A stretch of 64,000 bases of DNA from Clostridia bacterium (GTDB lineage Bacteria > Bacillota > Clostridia > Oscillospirales > Acutalibacteraceae), in assembly GCA_017516745.1 (NCBI GenBank), contig JAFXBF010000017.1, positions 1 through 64,000 of the forward strand, written 5' to 3'. The position numbers were made by a program, and so were the translations under genes. The notes beneath the pieces were generated by a model, which saw only the letters and a program-made list of their open reading frames with translations, had not been told where the DNA came from and did not search any database. Of the stretch, positions 17,601 to 26,424 are shown in pieces; position 1 is the first letter of the stretch; the number at the start of each line of letters is the position of its first letter.

Positions 17601-19973
17601 TTATTTGCTGCTCTCTGCAAAGCGCTTGATGTTGGAAGCGTTTATGAACTTCTGTGCATCTTCGCCATCGATTACAATAAGTGTGGGCGCCTGAGAGATG
17701 TTGAACTGCTTTGTGAGCTCAACTTCTTCCTCTGCATCAACTACAGTGTAAGCGATACCCGCATCGTCAAGTGTCTTCTTTGCAAGCTTGCAGTTGGGGC
17801 AGGTCTTTGTTGTGAAGAGAAGCACCTGCTGTGCGCTGCCTGCACAAGCGCAGACTTCTTCATTTTCCTGTTCAGCTTCAATCGCAGCCTTCTTCTTTAT
17901 TTTTGAAGTTGCAATATCGTAGAGCTTTCTGTCCTTGAATTCCTGGCTCTTACCGTCGTTCCAGTTCTGAACGGGTCGGTAATAACCTGTGATACGGCTG
18001 TAAACCTCTGTTTTCTCACCGCACTCGGGGCATTCATAAATCTCACCTGCTATATAGCCGTGGTTCTTACATACGGAATATGTGGGTGACATTGTGTAGT
18101 ACGGAAGCTTGTGGTTTTCGGCAATCTTACGAACAAGAGAAGCAGCCGCCTTCCAATCAGGAAGCTTTTCGCCGAGGAATGCGTGGAAAACAGTACCCGA
18201 TGTATAAAGTGTCTGAAGCTCGTCCTGAATTTCGAGAGCATCAAAAATATCGGATGTGTAACCAACGGGAAGGTGTGAGCTGTTGGTGTAGTAAGGTGTA
18301 CCGTTCTCGTTAGCTGTACGGATTTCGGGATAACGGGAAATATCGTGCTTTGCAAGACGGTAGGAAGTGGACTCAGCAGGTGTTGCTTCGAGATTGTAAA
18401 GGTCACCGTACTGCTCCTGATAGTCGGAAAGGCGCTCACGCATATGGTTGAGAACATCCTGAGTAAACTTCTGTGCCTGTTCGTTGGTAAGATCCTTACC
18501 AATCCACTTTGCATTAAGGCAAGCCTCGTTCATACCGACAAGACCGATTGTTGAGAAGTGGTTGTTGAATGTGCCGAGGTAGCGCTTTGTATAGGGATAG
18601 AGACCCTCTTCAAGAAGCTTTGTGATGATAGTTCTCTTAATCTTAAGTGAACGTGCGGAAATATCCATCATCTTATCAAGGCGGTGATAGAATTCTTCCT
18701 CGCTGTTTGCAAGATAAGCAATTCTGGGCATATTAATGGTGACAACGCCGATTGAACCTGTGCTTTCGCCGCTGCCGAAGAAACCGCCGGACTTCTTGCG
18801 AAGCTCACGAAGGTCAAGGCGAAGGCGGCAGCACATACTGCGGACATCGCTGGGCTCCATATCGCTGTTGATATAGTTTGAGAAATAAGGTGTACCGTAC
18901 TTTGCTGTCATCTCGAAGAGAAGCTTGTTGTTCTCTGTTTCGGACCAGTCAAAGTCTCTTGTGATTGAATATGTGGGAATGGGATACTGGAAGCCTCTGC
19001 CGTTTGCATCGCCCTCAATCATAATTTCGATAAAGGCACGGTTGACCATATCCATTTCCTTCTTGCAGTCGCCGTAAGTGAAATCCATTTCCTTACCGCC
19101 GACAATTGCAGGAAGGTTCTTAAGGTCGTTGGGAACAGTCCAGTCGAGCGTGATGTTTGAGAAGGGAGCTTGAGTACCCCAACGGCTGGGAGTATTTACG
19201 CCGTAAATAAAGGACTCAATGCACTTCTTGACCTCACGGTATGAGAGTTTGTCAACCTTTACGAAGGGAGCAAGATACGTGTCGAATGAGGAGAAAGCCT
19301 GTGCGCCTGCCCACTCGTTCTGCATAATGCCGAGGAAGTTGACCATCTGGTTGCAGAGAGTAGCAAGATGGCTTGCAGGTGAAGAAGTGATCTTGCCGGG
19401 AATACCGCCGAGACCCTCCTGAATAAGCTGCTTGAGAGACCAACCTGCACAGTAACCTGTGAGCATGGAAAGGTCGTGAAGATGAATATCTGCATTTCTG
19501 TGTGCATTAGCAATTTCATCGTCATAAATTTCGCTGAGCCAGTAGTTAGCTGTAATGGCACCGGAGTTGCTGAGGATAAGACCGCCGACAGAATAAGTAA
19601 CGGTGGAGTTTTCCTTAACTCGCCAGTCGGTAACATTAACGTAGCTGTTGACAAGCTCCTTGTAGTCGAGGATTGTCGACTTCATGTTACGGATTTTCTC
19701 ACGCTGTCTTCTGTAAAGGATGTAGGACTTTGCAACATCGCCGTAACCGGCCTGGATGAGGATAGACTCTACGCTGTCCTGAATGTCTTCAACGCTGACC
19801 TTGCCGTCCTTAATCTTGGCTTCAAAATCAGCTGTTACGCGGAGAGCTAATAAATCGATGATATTGGGGTTGTACTGCTTGTTGTTGGCTTCAAAAGCCT
19901 TGGTAATGGCGGCACTGATTTTTGCAATATCAAAATCAGCAATCTGGCCGTCACGCTTGATAACCTGATACAT
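17601..19973 (-). CDS. nrdD: Anaerobic ribonucleoside-triphosphate reductase with fused glutaredoxin-like domain
   Basis: NrdD makes deoxyribonucleotides without oxygen using a glycyl radical. The protein has 790 residues against about 600-710 for typical NrdD. An N-terminal ATP-cone (about 3-90) begins VIKRDGQIADFDIAKI. The C-terminal zinc site is CPECG, with an upstream Cys/His. The radical glycine should be Gly663 in SRITGYYRPVQNWNDGK. A linker contains VCACAG, a CxC pair, at about 708-710. From about 715 to the end lies a glutaredoxin/NrdH-like domain with the active site KTCPNCKLAKK. GGAG precedes the ATG. NrdR-box-like sites and promoters lie upstream. Confidence 0.96.
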   Translation of the reverse strand: MYQVIKRDGQIADFDIAKISAAITKAFEANNKQYNPNIIDLLALRVTADFEAKIKDGKVSVEDIQDSVESILIQAGYGDVAKSYILYRRQREKIRNMKSTILDYKELVNSYVNVTDWRVKENSTVTYSVGGLILSNSGAITANYWLSEIYDDEIANAHRNADIHLHDLSMLTGYCAGWSLKQLIQEGLGGIPGKITSSPASHLATLCNQMVNFLGIMQNEWAGAQAFSSFDTYLAPFVKVDKLSYREVKKCIESFIYGVNTPSRWGTQAPFSNITLDWTVPNDLKNLPAIVGGKEMDFTYGDCKKEMDMVNRAFIEIMIEGDANGRGFQYPIPTYSITRDFDWSETENNKLLFEMTAKYGTPYFSNYINSDMEPSDVRSMCCRLRLDLRELRKKSGGFFGSGESTGSIGVVTINMPRIAYLANSEEEFYHRLDKMMDISARSLKIKRTIITKLLEEGLYPYTKRYLGTFNNHFSTIGLVGMNEACLNAKWIGKDLTNEQAQKFTQDVLNHMRERLSDYQEQYGDLYNLEATPAESTSYRLAKHDISRYPEIRTANENGTPYYTNSSHLPVGYTSDIFDALEIQDELQTLYTSGTVFHAFLGEKLPDWKAAASLVRKIAENHKLPYYTMSPTYSVCKNHGYIAGEIYECPECGEKTEVYSRITGYYRPVQNWNDGKSQEFKDRKLYDIATSKIKKKAAIEAEQENEEVCACAGSAQQVLLFTTKTCPNCKLAKKTLDDAGIAYTVVDAEEEVELTKQFNISQAPTLIVIDGEDAQKFINASNIKRFAESSK

Positions 19974-20045
19974 TGGTCGTTCTCCGTTTCTTTAAAGTTA
20001 TTTTCATACGGGCATAGTAATACCCTTTTTTATGGTGCAGAAATA

Positions 20046-20074
20046 ATTGTATCACCATATTGTGGTGTTGTCAA
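20046..20074 (-). promoter_or_regulatory. nrdD promoter P1 with palindromic spacer
   Basis: On the minus strand TTGACA (20069-20074), a 17-base spacer and TACAAT (20046-20051). The spacer contains the inverted repeat CACCA-TATTG-TGGTG (20053-20067), which would place a bound repressor between -35 and -10. It is a poor match to the NrdR box, so its binder is unknown. Confidence 0.7.
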
Positions 20075-20082
20075 TAGAAAAC

Positions 20083-20140
20083 ACACAATATATTGATATA
20101 ATTTTAATTGTTCAAAAATCACAGACACGATATATTGTGT
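20083..20140 (-). promoter_or_regulatory. Two NrdR boxes and second nrdD promoter
   Basis: Box 1 ACACGATATATTGTGT (20125-20140) is an almost perfect NrdR palindrome. Box 2 ACACAATATATTGATA (20083-20098) is a weaker match. Their centres are 42 bp apart, four helical turns. A second promoter, TTGAAC (20110-20115), 17-base spacer and TATATT (20087-20092), overlaps box 2. Box 1 touches the nrdG stop codon. Confidence 0.78.
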
Positions 20141-20832
20141 CAGACGCCTCGAATTTGAGTATCCTTCACAAAGTTTTGCATCAAACCTTCTATTTCTTCA
20201 AGTTCGCTTTTACCGTAGGCAGAAAAAGTACCTCCGAGAATATCACCCGAATCAATAAAAGACTGAATAAAATACCGCTTTGCGCCTTTAATCCACTCGC
20301 CTATCAAAACAAAATCCTCTTTTGAGTGAAGCTCTTTTACAACTGTTGTTCTGAACTCGTAATCAACAGCATTGCTCAGCAAAAACTCAACACTGCTGTT
20401 TATTTTTGAAAAATCAAGCTCCGAGACCCCTGCGGTAAGGCTGTACTTTTCGGGTGAATTCTTTATATCCATCGCAACATAATCAATGAGGTTTTCATCA
20501 ACAAGATGTTTGAGCTTGTCGGGAAAGCTTCCGTTGGTGTCAAGCTTGACAGAATATCCGAGTTGTTTGATTTTTCGTATAAAATCTTCAATATCAGGCT
20601 GTAAGAGCGGTTCACCGCCCGTAATACATACACCGTCAAGAATATTCTTGCGTTTATTGAGAAAAGCAAAAAACTCGTCATAATCAACAGGTTCAACTTC
20701 ATCAAGACCGACAACCAACGAGGCGTTGTGGCAGTACGGACAACGGAAATTGCAACCGCCCGTAAAAACGGTACAAGCAGTTTTTCCGGGATAGTCGAGC
20801 AGCGATAACTTCTGCAAACCGTATATAATCAA
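20140..20832 (-). CDS. nrdG: Anaerobic ribonucleoside-triphosphate reductase activating protein
   Basis: NrdG is the radical-SAM enzyme that installs the glycyl radical on NrdD. The cluster-binding motif is in GGCNFRCPYCHNASLV (CxxxCxxC), followed by CITGGEPLLQPD, a radical-SAM GGE motif, and SVKLDTNGSFP. At 230 residues, with the N-terminus YGLQKLSLLDYPGKTA, it belongs to the larger PFL-activase-like NrdG group. The likely start is TTG with GAGGTGA upstream. Gene order nrdG-nrdD-trxB; NrdR-box-like sites precede both nrd genes. Confidence 0.94.
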   Translation of the reverse strand: MIIYGLQKLSLLDYPGKTACTVFTGGCNFRCPYCHNASLVVGLDEVEPVDYDEFFAFLNKRKNILDGVCITGGEPLLQPDIEDFIRKIKQLGYSVKLDTNGSFPDKLKHLVDENLIDYVAMDIKNSPEKYSLTAGVSELDFSKINSSVEFLLSNAVDYEFRTTVVKELHSKEDFVLIGEWIKGAKRYFIQSFIDSGDILGGTFSAYGKSELEEIEGLMQNFVKDTQIRGV

Positions 20833-20847
20833 GCAAGCTCACCTCAC

Positions 20848-20910
20848 AAACAATATATTGTACCTTTTTGACACGCCAATACATTATATCGCATATTTTG
20901 TGTTCGTCAA
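20848..20910 (-). promoter_or_regulatory. nrdG promoter with two NrdR-like boxes
   Basis: Promoter on the minus strand: TTGACG (20905-20910), 16-base spacer, TATAAT (20883-20888). AAACAATATATTGTAC (20848-20863) matches 13 of 16 NrdR-box positions. ATACATTATATCGCAT (20879-20894), 11 of 16, covers the -10. The centres are exactly 31 bp apart, the usual NrdR spacing of three helical turns, so repression by NrdR-dATP is expected. Confidence 0.75.
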
Positions 20911-21041
20911 GACCCAAAATCAATATTTGGTATTTTACACAAATAATGCTGATTTTTTTCTATTTTAAAATAGCAAAAGCGGTTGAAAGTTTACTGAATT
21001 TAAGTTATTATAATATTATCAATAATATTGAGGTTGATTCT

Positions 21042-21830
21042 ATGTCTGATTTCAGATTCGGTATATGCACATCCTTCCGTGATAAAGAAAAAATGCTCCT
21101 TGCAAAAAATGCCGGAGCAGAATATATTGAAGTAAACTTCTGCGATTTGTCAAAAGCTGATGAAGAAACAATAAACGATTTTATTGCTTTTTCAAATGCA
21201 GAGAATATCCCCTGTCTTACGGCTAACTGTATGTTTCCCGGTGAGCTCAAGCTTGTAGGTCCTGATGTTGACTATGCAGCAATTGACGAATACCTTGACA
21301 GAGCCGGTGAGAAATTTGCAAAGTTCGGCGGTCAGACAGTTGTTTTCGGCAGCAGCGGCTCTCGCCGCTGTCCAGAAGGATGGAGTTATGATGTTGCAAC
21401 AGAGCAGCTTATTAAAGTTTGCGCAGACCACATAGCACCGTATATGAAAAAACACGGCATAATGTGTGCTATTGAACCTCTTAACAGAAAAGAATGCAAT
21501 GTTATCACAACCGCAAGACGAGGCTTTGAAATCTGCAAGGCAGCTAATGTGCCCGAGGTAAGGCTTCTTATTGATATGTACCACTTCGATACGGAGAATG
21601 AACCTTTGGAGAGTATATTGGATTATAAGGGTTACATTCAGCATATTCATATCGCAAACGCCGGAAATGCAAGAAAACTGCCAAAATTCAGCGATACAAC
21701 CGATTATAAAGCATTTCTTGACATGCTCAAAAAAGCGGAATATGTAACCAAACTGATATCACTTGAAGGCAGATGCGAAAACTTCTTCGAAGAAGCCAAG
21801 GAAGCCTTTGAAGTACTTAAACAACTTTAA
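21042..21830 (+). CDS. Sugar phosphate isomerase/epimerase-like TIM-barrel protein
   Basis: This 262-residue protein belongs to the xylose-isomerase-like TIM-barrel superfamily. It shows AEYIEVNFCDL, the ligand-bearing stretches CAIEPLNRKECN (Glu), LLIDMYHFD (Asp/His) and IQHIHIANAG (His), and a C-terminal LISLEGRCENF (Glu). The frame is open further upstream, but GAGG eight bases before the ATG at 21042 and the fold both favour this start. The substrate is unknown. A DtxR-family gene follows after 16 bases. Confidence 0.8.
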   Translation: MSDFRFGICTSFRDKEKMLLAKNAGAEYIEVNFCDLSKADEETINDFIAFSNAENIPCLTANCMFPGELKLVGPDVDYAAIDEYLDRAGEKFAKFGGQTVVFGSSGSRRCPEGWSYDVATEQLIKVCADHIAPYMKKHGIMCAIEPLNRKECNVITTARRGFEICKAANVPEVRLLIDMYHFDTENEPLESILDYKGYIQHIHIANAGNARKLPKFSDTTDYKAFLDMLKKAEYVTKLISLEGRCENFFEEAKEAFEVLKQL

Positions 21831-21846
21831 TTCGTAGGAGAAAATT

Positions 21847-22212
21847 ATGCAATTACTTGAATCGGGAGAAATGTATCTCGAAACCATATATATTCTTTCA
21901 CAAAAAATGAATTTTGTCCGTTCAATCGATGTTGCCAACTACACGGGTTATTCCAAACCGAGTGTAAGCAGAGCTGTTAATCTTCTGAAGGATAACGGAT
22001 ATATCAATATTGACGACGACGGACATATAACTCTTGAAAAAACTGGCCTCGATGTTGCTGCAAATATCTATGAGCGCCACACAATTCTTACAAAAATGCT
22101 CTGCACAATCGGCGTAAGCGAAGAAGCCGCCTCTGCCGATGCCTGCAAAATGGAGCATGTAATCAGCGAAGAAACATTTGAGAAGATAAAAGAGTATTTT
22201 AAGAATAAATAA
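21847..22212 (+). CDS. Metal-dependent transcriptional regulator, DtxR/MntR family
   Basis: At 121 residues it has the compact MntR-like form without an SH3 domain. The N-terminal winged helix includes SIDVANYTGYSKPSVSRAV as recognition region; the dimerisation part contains YERHTILTKML and IGVSEEAA. Candidate metal ligands by alignment to MntR are Glu8, Glu12, the ERH histidine and CKMEH. The Cys in CKMEH sits where DtxR/IdeR use Cys102 and MntR uses Glu, hinting at Fe(II) rather than Mn(II); this is inference. No operator was identified. Confidence 0.85.
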   Translation: MQLLESGEMYLETIYILSQKMNFVRSIDVANYTGYSKPSVSRAVNLLKDNGYINIDDDGHITLEKTGLDVAANIYERHTILTKMLCTIGVSEEAASADACKMEHVISEETFEKIKEYFKNK

Positions 22213-22226
22213 TCATCAATATTCAT

Positions 22227-22262
22227 CAAGCCCTCCCCTGTTAACATACAGAGGAGGGCTTG
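22227..22262. terminator. Bidirectional intrinsic terminator
   Basis: The 10-bp stem CAAGCCCTCC / GGAGGGCTTG is followed by TTTC on the plus strand. It lies between the DtxR-family gene and the convergent glycan cluster. Confidence 0.85.
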
Positions 22263-22264
22263 TT

Positions 22265-23368
22265 TCACAATTTATAAAAACTATTATAATGTTCTAAAAT
22301 ATCTGTTTTAAGTTCTTCAAAATGTTTAAGTAATTCAGAATTGTCGTATTTATTCTCACTTTTAGTCATTGAGCGGTAAACACTTTCTATATTTGAAACA
22401 TCATCAACAAATCGGATATAATCAAGATGCTTTATCCACTCGTAACATCCACGCAGTTTCGGGCTTTTGCTGTCCAGAACTATACAATTTGTTCCGGTAA
22501 TTGCAGCAAATATCATTCCGTGCAATCGGTCGGTAATGACAAGCTGTGAAGAAGTAAATATGTAAAGTTTTTTAATAAGTTCACTTCTACGATTGCAGAC
22601 AGCAACAGGATAATCAATAACAGTATCGGAATATAAAACGCTTTTATCAAATAATCTGTCTGCAATATTTTTAATTTTATTCTTGTTTTCATTTGACATT
22701 ACTGCTTCACGATCATCTCTGAGACAAAGAATACAACCGTTTCTCGAAGCATTGCTTGAATATTTAAGACTCAGAACCATATCGGGAATTAACTTTACGT
22801 TATTATATATCCCTTTCATATACTCATACGATGCTTTTTCACGGGCATAAATATATAAATTTTTATGAGAATTATATATTTGTTTTGATTCTTCAAGATA
22901 ACGTATATCATCATCTGATTTACCGTAATATATGGTATTCGGCAAAATTACAATCAATGAATCGAGATTATTCTTTATTATTTCTCTGTTTATATTTTCA
23001 ATCCAAGTCCACAATGAACCAAGATTTCCGCCACCTGTTACCAATATCATTGCACCGTTAAAAGCTGACATCAGCTTAAAGTAATCCAGCATCTCCAACT
23101 GCTTGTTGGTAACCTCAAAAAAAGGAAGGTTAAGTTCATCCAGCATCTTTTTTTCTGCATAAGCTATTGCATGATCACCAAGATTATGGTGCTCCGGTGT
23201 AAAAATCAAAAAAACAGGATTTGACTGTGTTTTCTTATAGTTCATTATATCTGTATAAATATTTCTATAGCAAAACAGCCTGCCTTTATACCAAGCCAGA
23301 CGGGAATAAATATTTTTAATCACAGGAATCTTAATCAATAATGATTTAATTCTTCGGACAATATTCAT
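22265..23368 (-). CDS. Polysaccharide pyruvyl transferase family protein
   Basis: At 367 residues it carries the family hallmarks: FTPEHHNLGDHAIAYAE near the N-terminus, ILVTGGGNLGSLW, and the C-terminal ITDRLHGMIFAAITGTN with the conserved RLHG. The family transfers pyruvate ketals from phosphoenolpyruvate to sugars in capsules, exopolysaccharides or wall glycans. It is the last gene of the glycan cluster, overlapping the upstream GT2 gene by 4 bases. Base composition here is visibly more AT-rich than in the housekeeping regions. Confidence 0.85.
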   Translation of the reverse strand: MNIVRRIKSLLIKIPVIKNIYSRLAWYKGRLFCYRNIYTDIMNYKKTQSNPVFLIFTPEHHNLGDHAIAYAEKKMLDELNLPFFEVTNKQLEMLDYFKLMSAFNGAMILVTGGGNLGSLWTWIENINREIIKNNLDSLIVILPNTIYYGKSDDDIRYLEESKQIYNSHKNLYIYAREKASYEYMKGIYNNVKLIPDMVLSLKYSSNASRNGCILCLRDDREAVMSNENKNKIKNIADRLFDKSVLYSDTVIDYPVAVCNRRSELIKKLYIFTSSQLVITDRLHGMIFAAITGTNCIVLDSKSPKLRGCYEWIKHLDYIRFVDDVSNIESVYRSMTKSENKYDNSELLKHFEELKTDILEHYNSFYKL

Positions 23369-24384
23369 ACAGAATACTCACTATCATCATTTTTCGGGAA
23401 AACAGTTCTAAAAGCTTTAGCAAATTTGACTTTAAGACACTCCTTAAAATAAAAACTGAAAAACTGTTTATTTACAATCCAATCCATACAATATGTTGAA
23501 GGCATATACTCTTTAACATATTTGTTATCCATAAAGTTGGGATAATTTGAACAAACATATTTATACAAAGCATTCATTTGCTTATAATAATAACCTTTAG
23601 TTAGAAACCTGTGTGCGGAATAATATAACACATGCTTAACACAAAGCCATTCAAGTTCTGAATAATATTCGTTATAACAGCCGATTTCTTTAAAATATGA
23701 CTGAACTGTATCAAAAGCCGTTATAATTTCCATCATTCTGGTTGTGTTGGCGCTGTGAGTAATGCTGTTTGGCTGTTGAACATAATAATAGAGCGGTTTT
23801 TTAAGATATCCTATCTTATCAGCAAACGGAACCAGACGGTAAACAGTTGCAAGATCTTCATACCATAAGCGCTCGGGAAATCTGATATCATTGTCAATAT
23901 ACAAACTTCGGCGATAGGCTTTTGCACACGCCGTAGGCTCTGAAATTAAAAACTCTTTGGTAATAAGAAAAACAAACTCATCCTCAGAATCAGTTACAAC
24001 GGTATCAGGAAAATCAGAAGTATAAACCGCTGTTAAATCAAATGAAAGAATATCAAGATTATATTTATCAAAATAAACAGACAGTGTGGATAACATCTCT
24101 CTTGGAATAAAATCGTCACTGTCAACAAATACAAGAAATTCTCCTCCGGCAGCTTCAATGGCAGTGTTACGTGCACCGCCCAAGCCTTTGTTCTTCTGGT
24201 TAATTACCTTGAGCTTATCTGTTTTTTTTGAATATTCATCAAGTATTTCGGGAGAAGAGTCTGTAGAACCGTCATTGACCGCAATTATCTCATAATCATC
24301 AAAATCCTGATTAAGAATAGAATCAAGGCATTTAGCCAAAAACTTTTCAACATTATAAACCGGAACAATTACCGAAAACTTCAA
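23365..24384 (-). CDS. Glycosyltransferase family 2
   Basis: This 339-residue GT-A fold transferase starts SVIVPVYNVEKFLAKCLDSI, with VNDGSTDSSPEIL (nucleotide-binding region), GLGGARNTAIEAA and FVDSDDFI (DxD-type metal site). The C-terminal half is alpha-rich, as in EpsH/WaaB-type enzymes for surface glycans. The sugar donor cannot be assigned. It overlaps the pyruvyl-transferase gene by 4 bases and lies 29 bases after the next GT2. Confidence 0.88.
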   Translation of the reverse strand: MKFSVIVPVYNVEKFLAKCLDSILNQDFDDYEIIAVNDGSTDSSPEILDEYSKKTDKLKVINQKNKGLGGARNTAIEAAGGEFLVFVDSDDFIPREMLSTLSVYFDKYNLDILSFDLTAVYTSDFPDTVVTDSEDEFVFLITKEFLISEPTACAKAYRRSLYIDNDIRFPERLWYEDLATVYRLVPFADKIGYLKKPLYYYVQQPNSITHSANTTRMMEIITAFDTVQSYFKEIGCYNEYYSELEWLCVKHVLYYSAHRFLTKGYYYKQMNALYKYVCSNYPNFMDNKYVKEYMPSTYCMDWIVNKQFFSFYFKECLKVKFAKAFRTVFPKNDDSEYSV

Positions 24385-24413
24385 CTAAACACCTCTTTCT
24401 AAAGACCGAAGAA

Positions 24414-25310
24414 TTAATTTTTAGCTTTATATTTAATGTAATAAGTTAGCAAAATACCAAAAGGAACACAAAAAACGGTTAATAGTTTATTAGGTGAATT
24501 TTTAACCATTCCCTTATCTTTAGCAATGATGCAGCTGGAAACATAATGAATATTATCAACAATAAGTCTTTTTTTCGATTCGGGATATTGCATACAGGTT
24601 TTACGCCAAAAGGCAAACCCCTTGGGATATTTAAGATATTGCTTGAACATTGTAGCACTTGACCCGTTGTCCTGATACTCAACATTACAGAGAACTTTAT
24701 CAAGGACAGCCAATTTATAATGCTGATCAATCAAGCGATATTTATATGCTAAAGCGACATATTTTTCTCCGGCAAAAACAGGATACGGCGGATAGTTGTT
24801 GACAACATCGGTACGGTAAACAAGTTTTTTGTCACCTTTTCCGCCCGATGAATAAAACCCGCAAAGCGTTGTCTCGGCTAAACCTGATGGGAACCCCGTG
24901 CCGATTATTTCACCTGTATTCATATTATCATCAAGACCAATGATACCGGCGTAACCTTTATCTTTGACCTCATCCCATTTTTTAAGAATAGATTCAACAG
25001 CATCAAACGGCATACAGTCATCCGAATCGATACAAACATTCAATTCCGTTTTAATATTCTCATAGGCGGTATTATGTGCGGTATGCATACCACCGTTTTC
25101 TTTATAGATGTACTGTATATCAAATCCAGCGTCATCATTTCGCCATTGTTTTACAAGTTCTGCCGTGTTATCGGATGAGCCGTCATCAACAATTAGCCAA
25201 ATAAAATCTTTACAGGACTGATTCTTTAAAGATTCATAGGTTCTGCCAAGAGTATGTGCTCGGTTATAAGCAGGGGTAAAAACAGTTAAAACCGGCAGAT
25301 TATTCAACAA
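24414..25310 (-). CDS. Glycosyltransferase family 2
   Basis: This 298-residue GT-A transferase has VFTPAYNRAHTLGRTYESL, LIVDDGSSDNTAEL, GGMHTAHNTAYE and VCIDSDDCMPFDAV as its DxD region. It is related to, but distinct from, the neighbouring GT2. A C-terminal hydrophobic stretch (KLLTVFCVPFGILLTYYIKY) could anchor it to the membrane. It overlaps the end of the GT4 gene by 11 bases. Confidence 0.87.
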   Translation of the reverse strand: MLNNLPVLTVFTPAYNRAHTLGRTYESLKNQSCKDFIWLIVDDGSSDNTAELVKQWRNDDAGFDIQYIYKENGGMHTAHNTAYENIKTELNVCIDSDDCMPFDAVESILKKWDEVKDKGYAGIIGLDDNMNTGEIIGTGFPSGLAETTLCGFYSSGGKGDKKLVYRTDVVNNYPPYPVFAGEKYVALAYKYRLIDQHYKLAVLDKVLCNVEYQDNGSSATMFKQYLKYPKGFAFWRKTCMQYPESKKRLIVDNIHYVSSCIIAKDKGMVKNSPNKLLTVFCVPFGILLTYYIKYKAKN

Positions 25311-26400
25311 TAAACCCTCCTCTGCTTAAATAAAAATCTTCCAACCATTCAGCTTTATTGCAAATATCATATCCTGCGTTCTTGATATGTTCGTAATTAT
25401 TCGATCGCCGGTGTTGTCTGCATTTATAAATTTGTTCAGCCCAGTACGACGGAGACTTTTCAAGAGAAATAAAAACCACATCATCAGTTACCTTGCATTC
25501 TTTAGGAACTCTATCAGAAAAAAAACAAGGCAAACCAGATGCCTGAGCTTCAATACCAACGATTCCCAAACCTTCATATAGTGATGGAAAAATGAATGCA
25601 TCTGCCGCCATTAGCAATTCAGATATATCAGACCTTACACCAAGAAACTGTACTGACTTTTCAATATTAAAACTATTGACTTTCTCTTTGATTGCTGACA
25701 ATCCGTCGCCGTTGCCGACAAGCAATAATTTGGCTTGAGGTTCAATTTTCAATAATTGATTAAATACATCAATTATAAAACTGTGATTCTTTTGTGGATT
25801 AAACCTACCGACATGACAAACCGTAAATGATTCATTCAGATTCAATTCTTCTCGTTTTATATGTCTCATTGATTCAATAAATATAAATCTTGAGGCATCA
25901 ATAGCATTGTTTATTACAGTAAATACTCTGCCGTTGAACATCCATGCACCGGCTTCTTTACCACAGGCAAATAAATCATTTGCAAAGAAAGGTATTAATC
26001 TCTTACATAACAATTTGATAGGATATTTCAAATCTTTATCCTGACTCTTATTATGTGCATGTGCAAATCGGTGGGCTACACCATGTTTTTTTGCAACTGA
26101 AAGAGGAATAGCGCTCATACAATCAAGATGGCAATGAACGATATTATATTCATTATGTTCATCAAAAAATAGATTTAACGACTTATAATACCCGAGAGAA
26201 AACGGATTAAGTGCAGGTACTCTGTATATTTTGCCGCCCAAAGAAAGTATTTCCTTTTCGTAATCCCCTTCCTCCTGTCTGTGCACAAGGAAATCAAACT
26301 GTACTTTTGAACGGTCAATGTGGCGGTAATAATTCATAAGCATAGTTTCAAGACCGCCTCTGTTCATTGTTGTCACAATCTGCAAAACTCTTATTGGCAT
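25300..26400 (-). CDS. Glycosyltransferase family 4 (GT-B fold)
   Basis: At 366 residues, its N-terminal Rossmann half begins VLQIVTTMNRGGLETMLMNY. The C-terminal donor-binding half contains CHVGRFNPQKNH, LLLVGNGDG, VQFLGVRSDISELL and the EX7E motif in PSLYEGLGIVGIEAQASG. This resembles EpsF/CapM-type transferases in capsule and exopolysaccharide clusters. The gene begins 24 bases after trkH on the same strand, so the glycan genes may be read from the trk transcript. Confidence 0.9.
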   Translation of the reverse strand: MPIRVLQIVTTMNRGGLETMLMNYYRHIDRSKVQFDFLVHRQEEGDYEKEILSLGGKIYRVPALNPFSLGYYKSLNLFFDEHNEYNIVHCHLDCMSAIPLSVAKKHGVAHRFAHAHNKSQDKDLKYPIKLLCKRLIPFFANDLFACGKEAGAWMFNGRVFTVINNAIDASRFIFIESMRHIKREELNLNESFTVCHVGRFNPQKNHSFIIDVFNQLLKIEPQAKLLLVGNGDGLSAIKEKVNSFNIEKSVQFLGVRSDISELLMAADAFIFPSLYEGLGIVGIEAQASGLPCFFSDRVPKECKVTDDVVFISLEKSPSYWAEQIYKCRQHRRSNNYEHIKNAGYDICNKAEWLEDFYLSRGGFIVE

Positions 26401-26424
26401 AAACTATTACCTCCAATCTGAATA

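Noticed and set aside
20868-21041. 58-codon N-terminal extension of the epimerase-like protein
   Set aside because: It covers the nrdG promoter region and is low-complexity; a ribosome site and the TIM-barrel start point to 21042.
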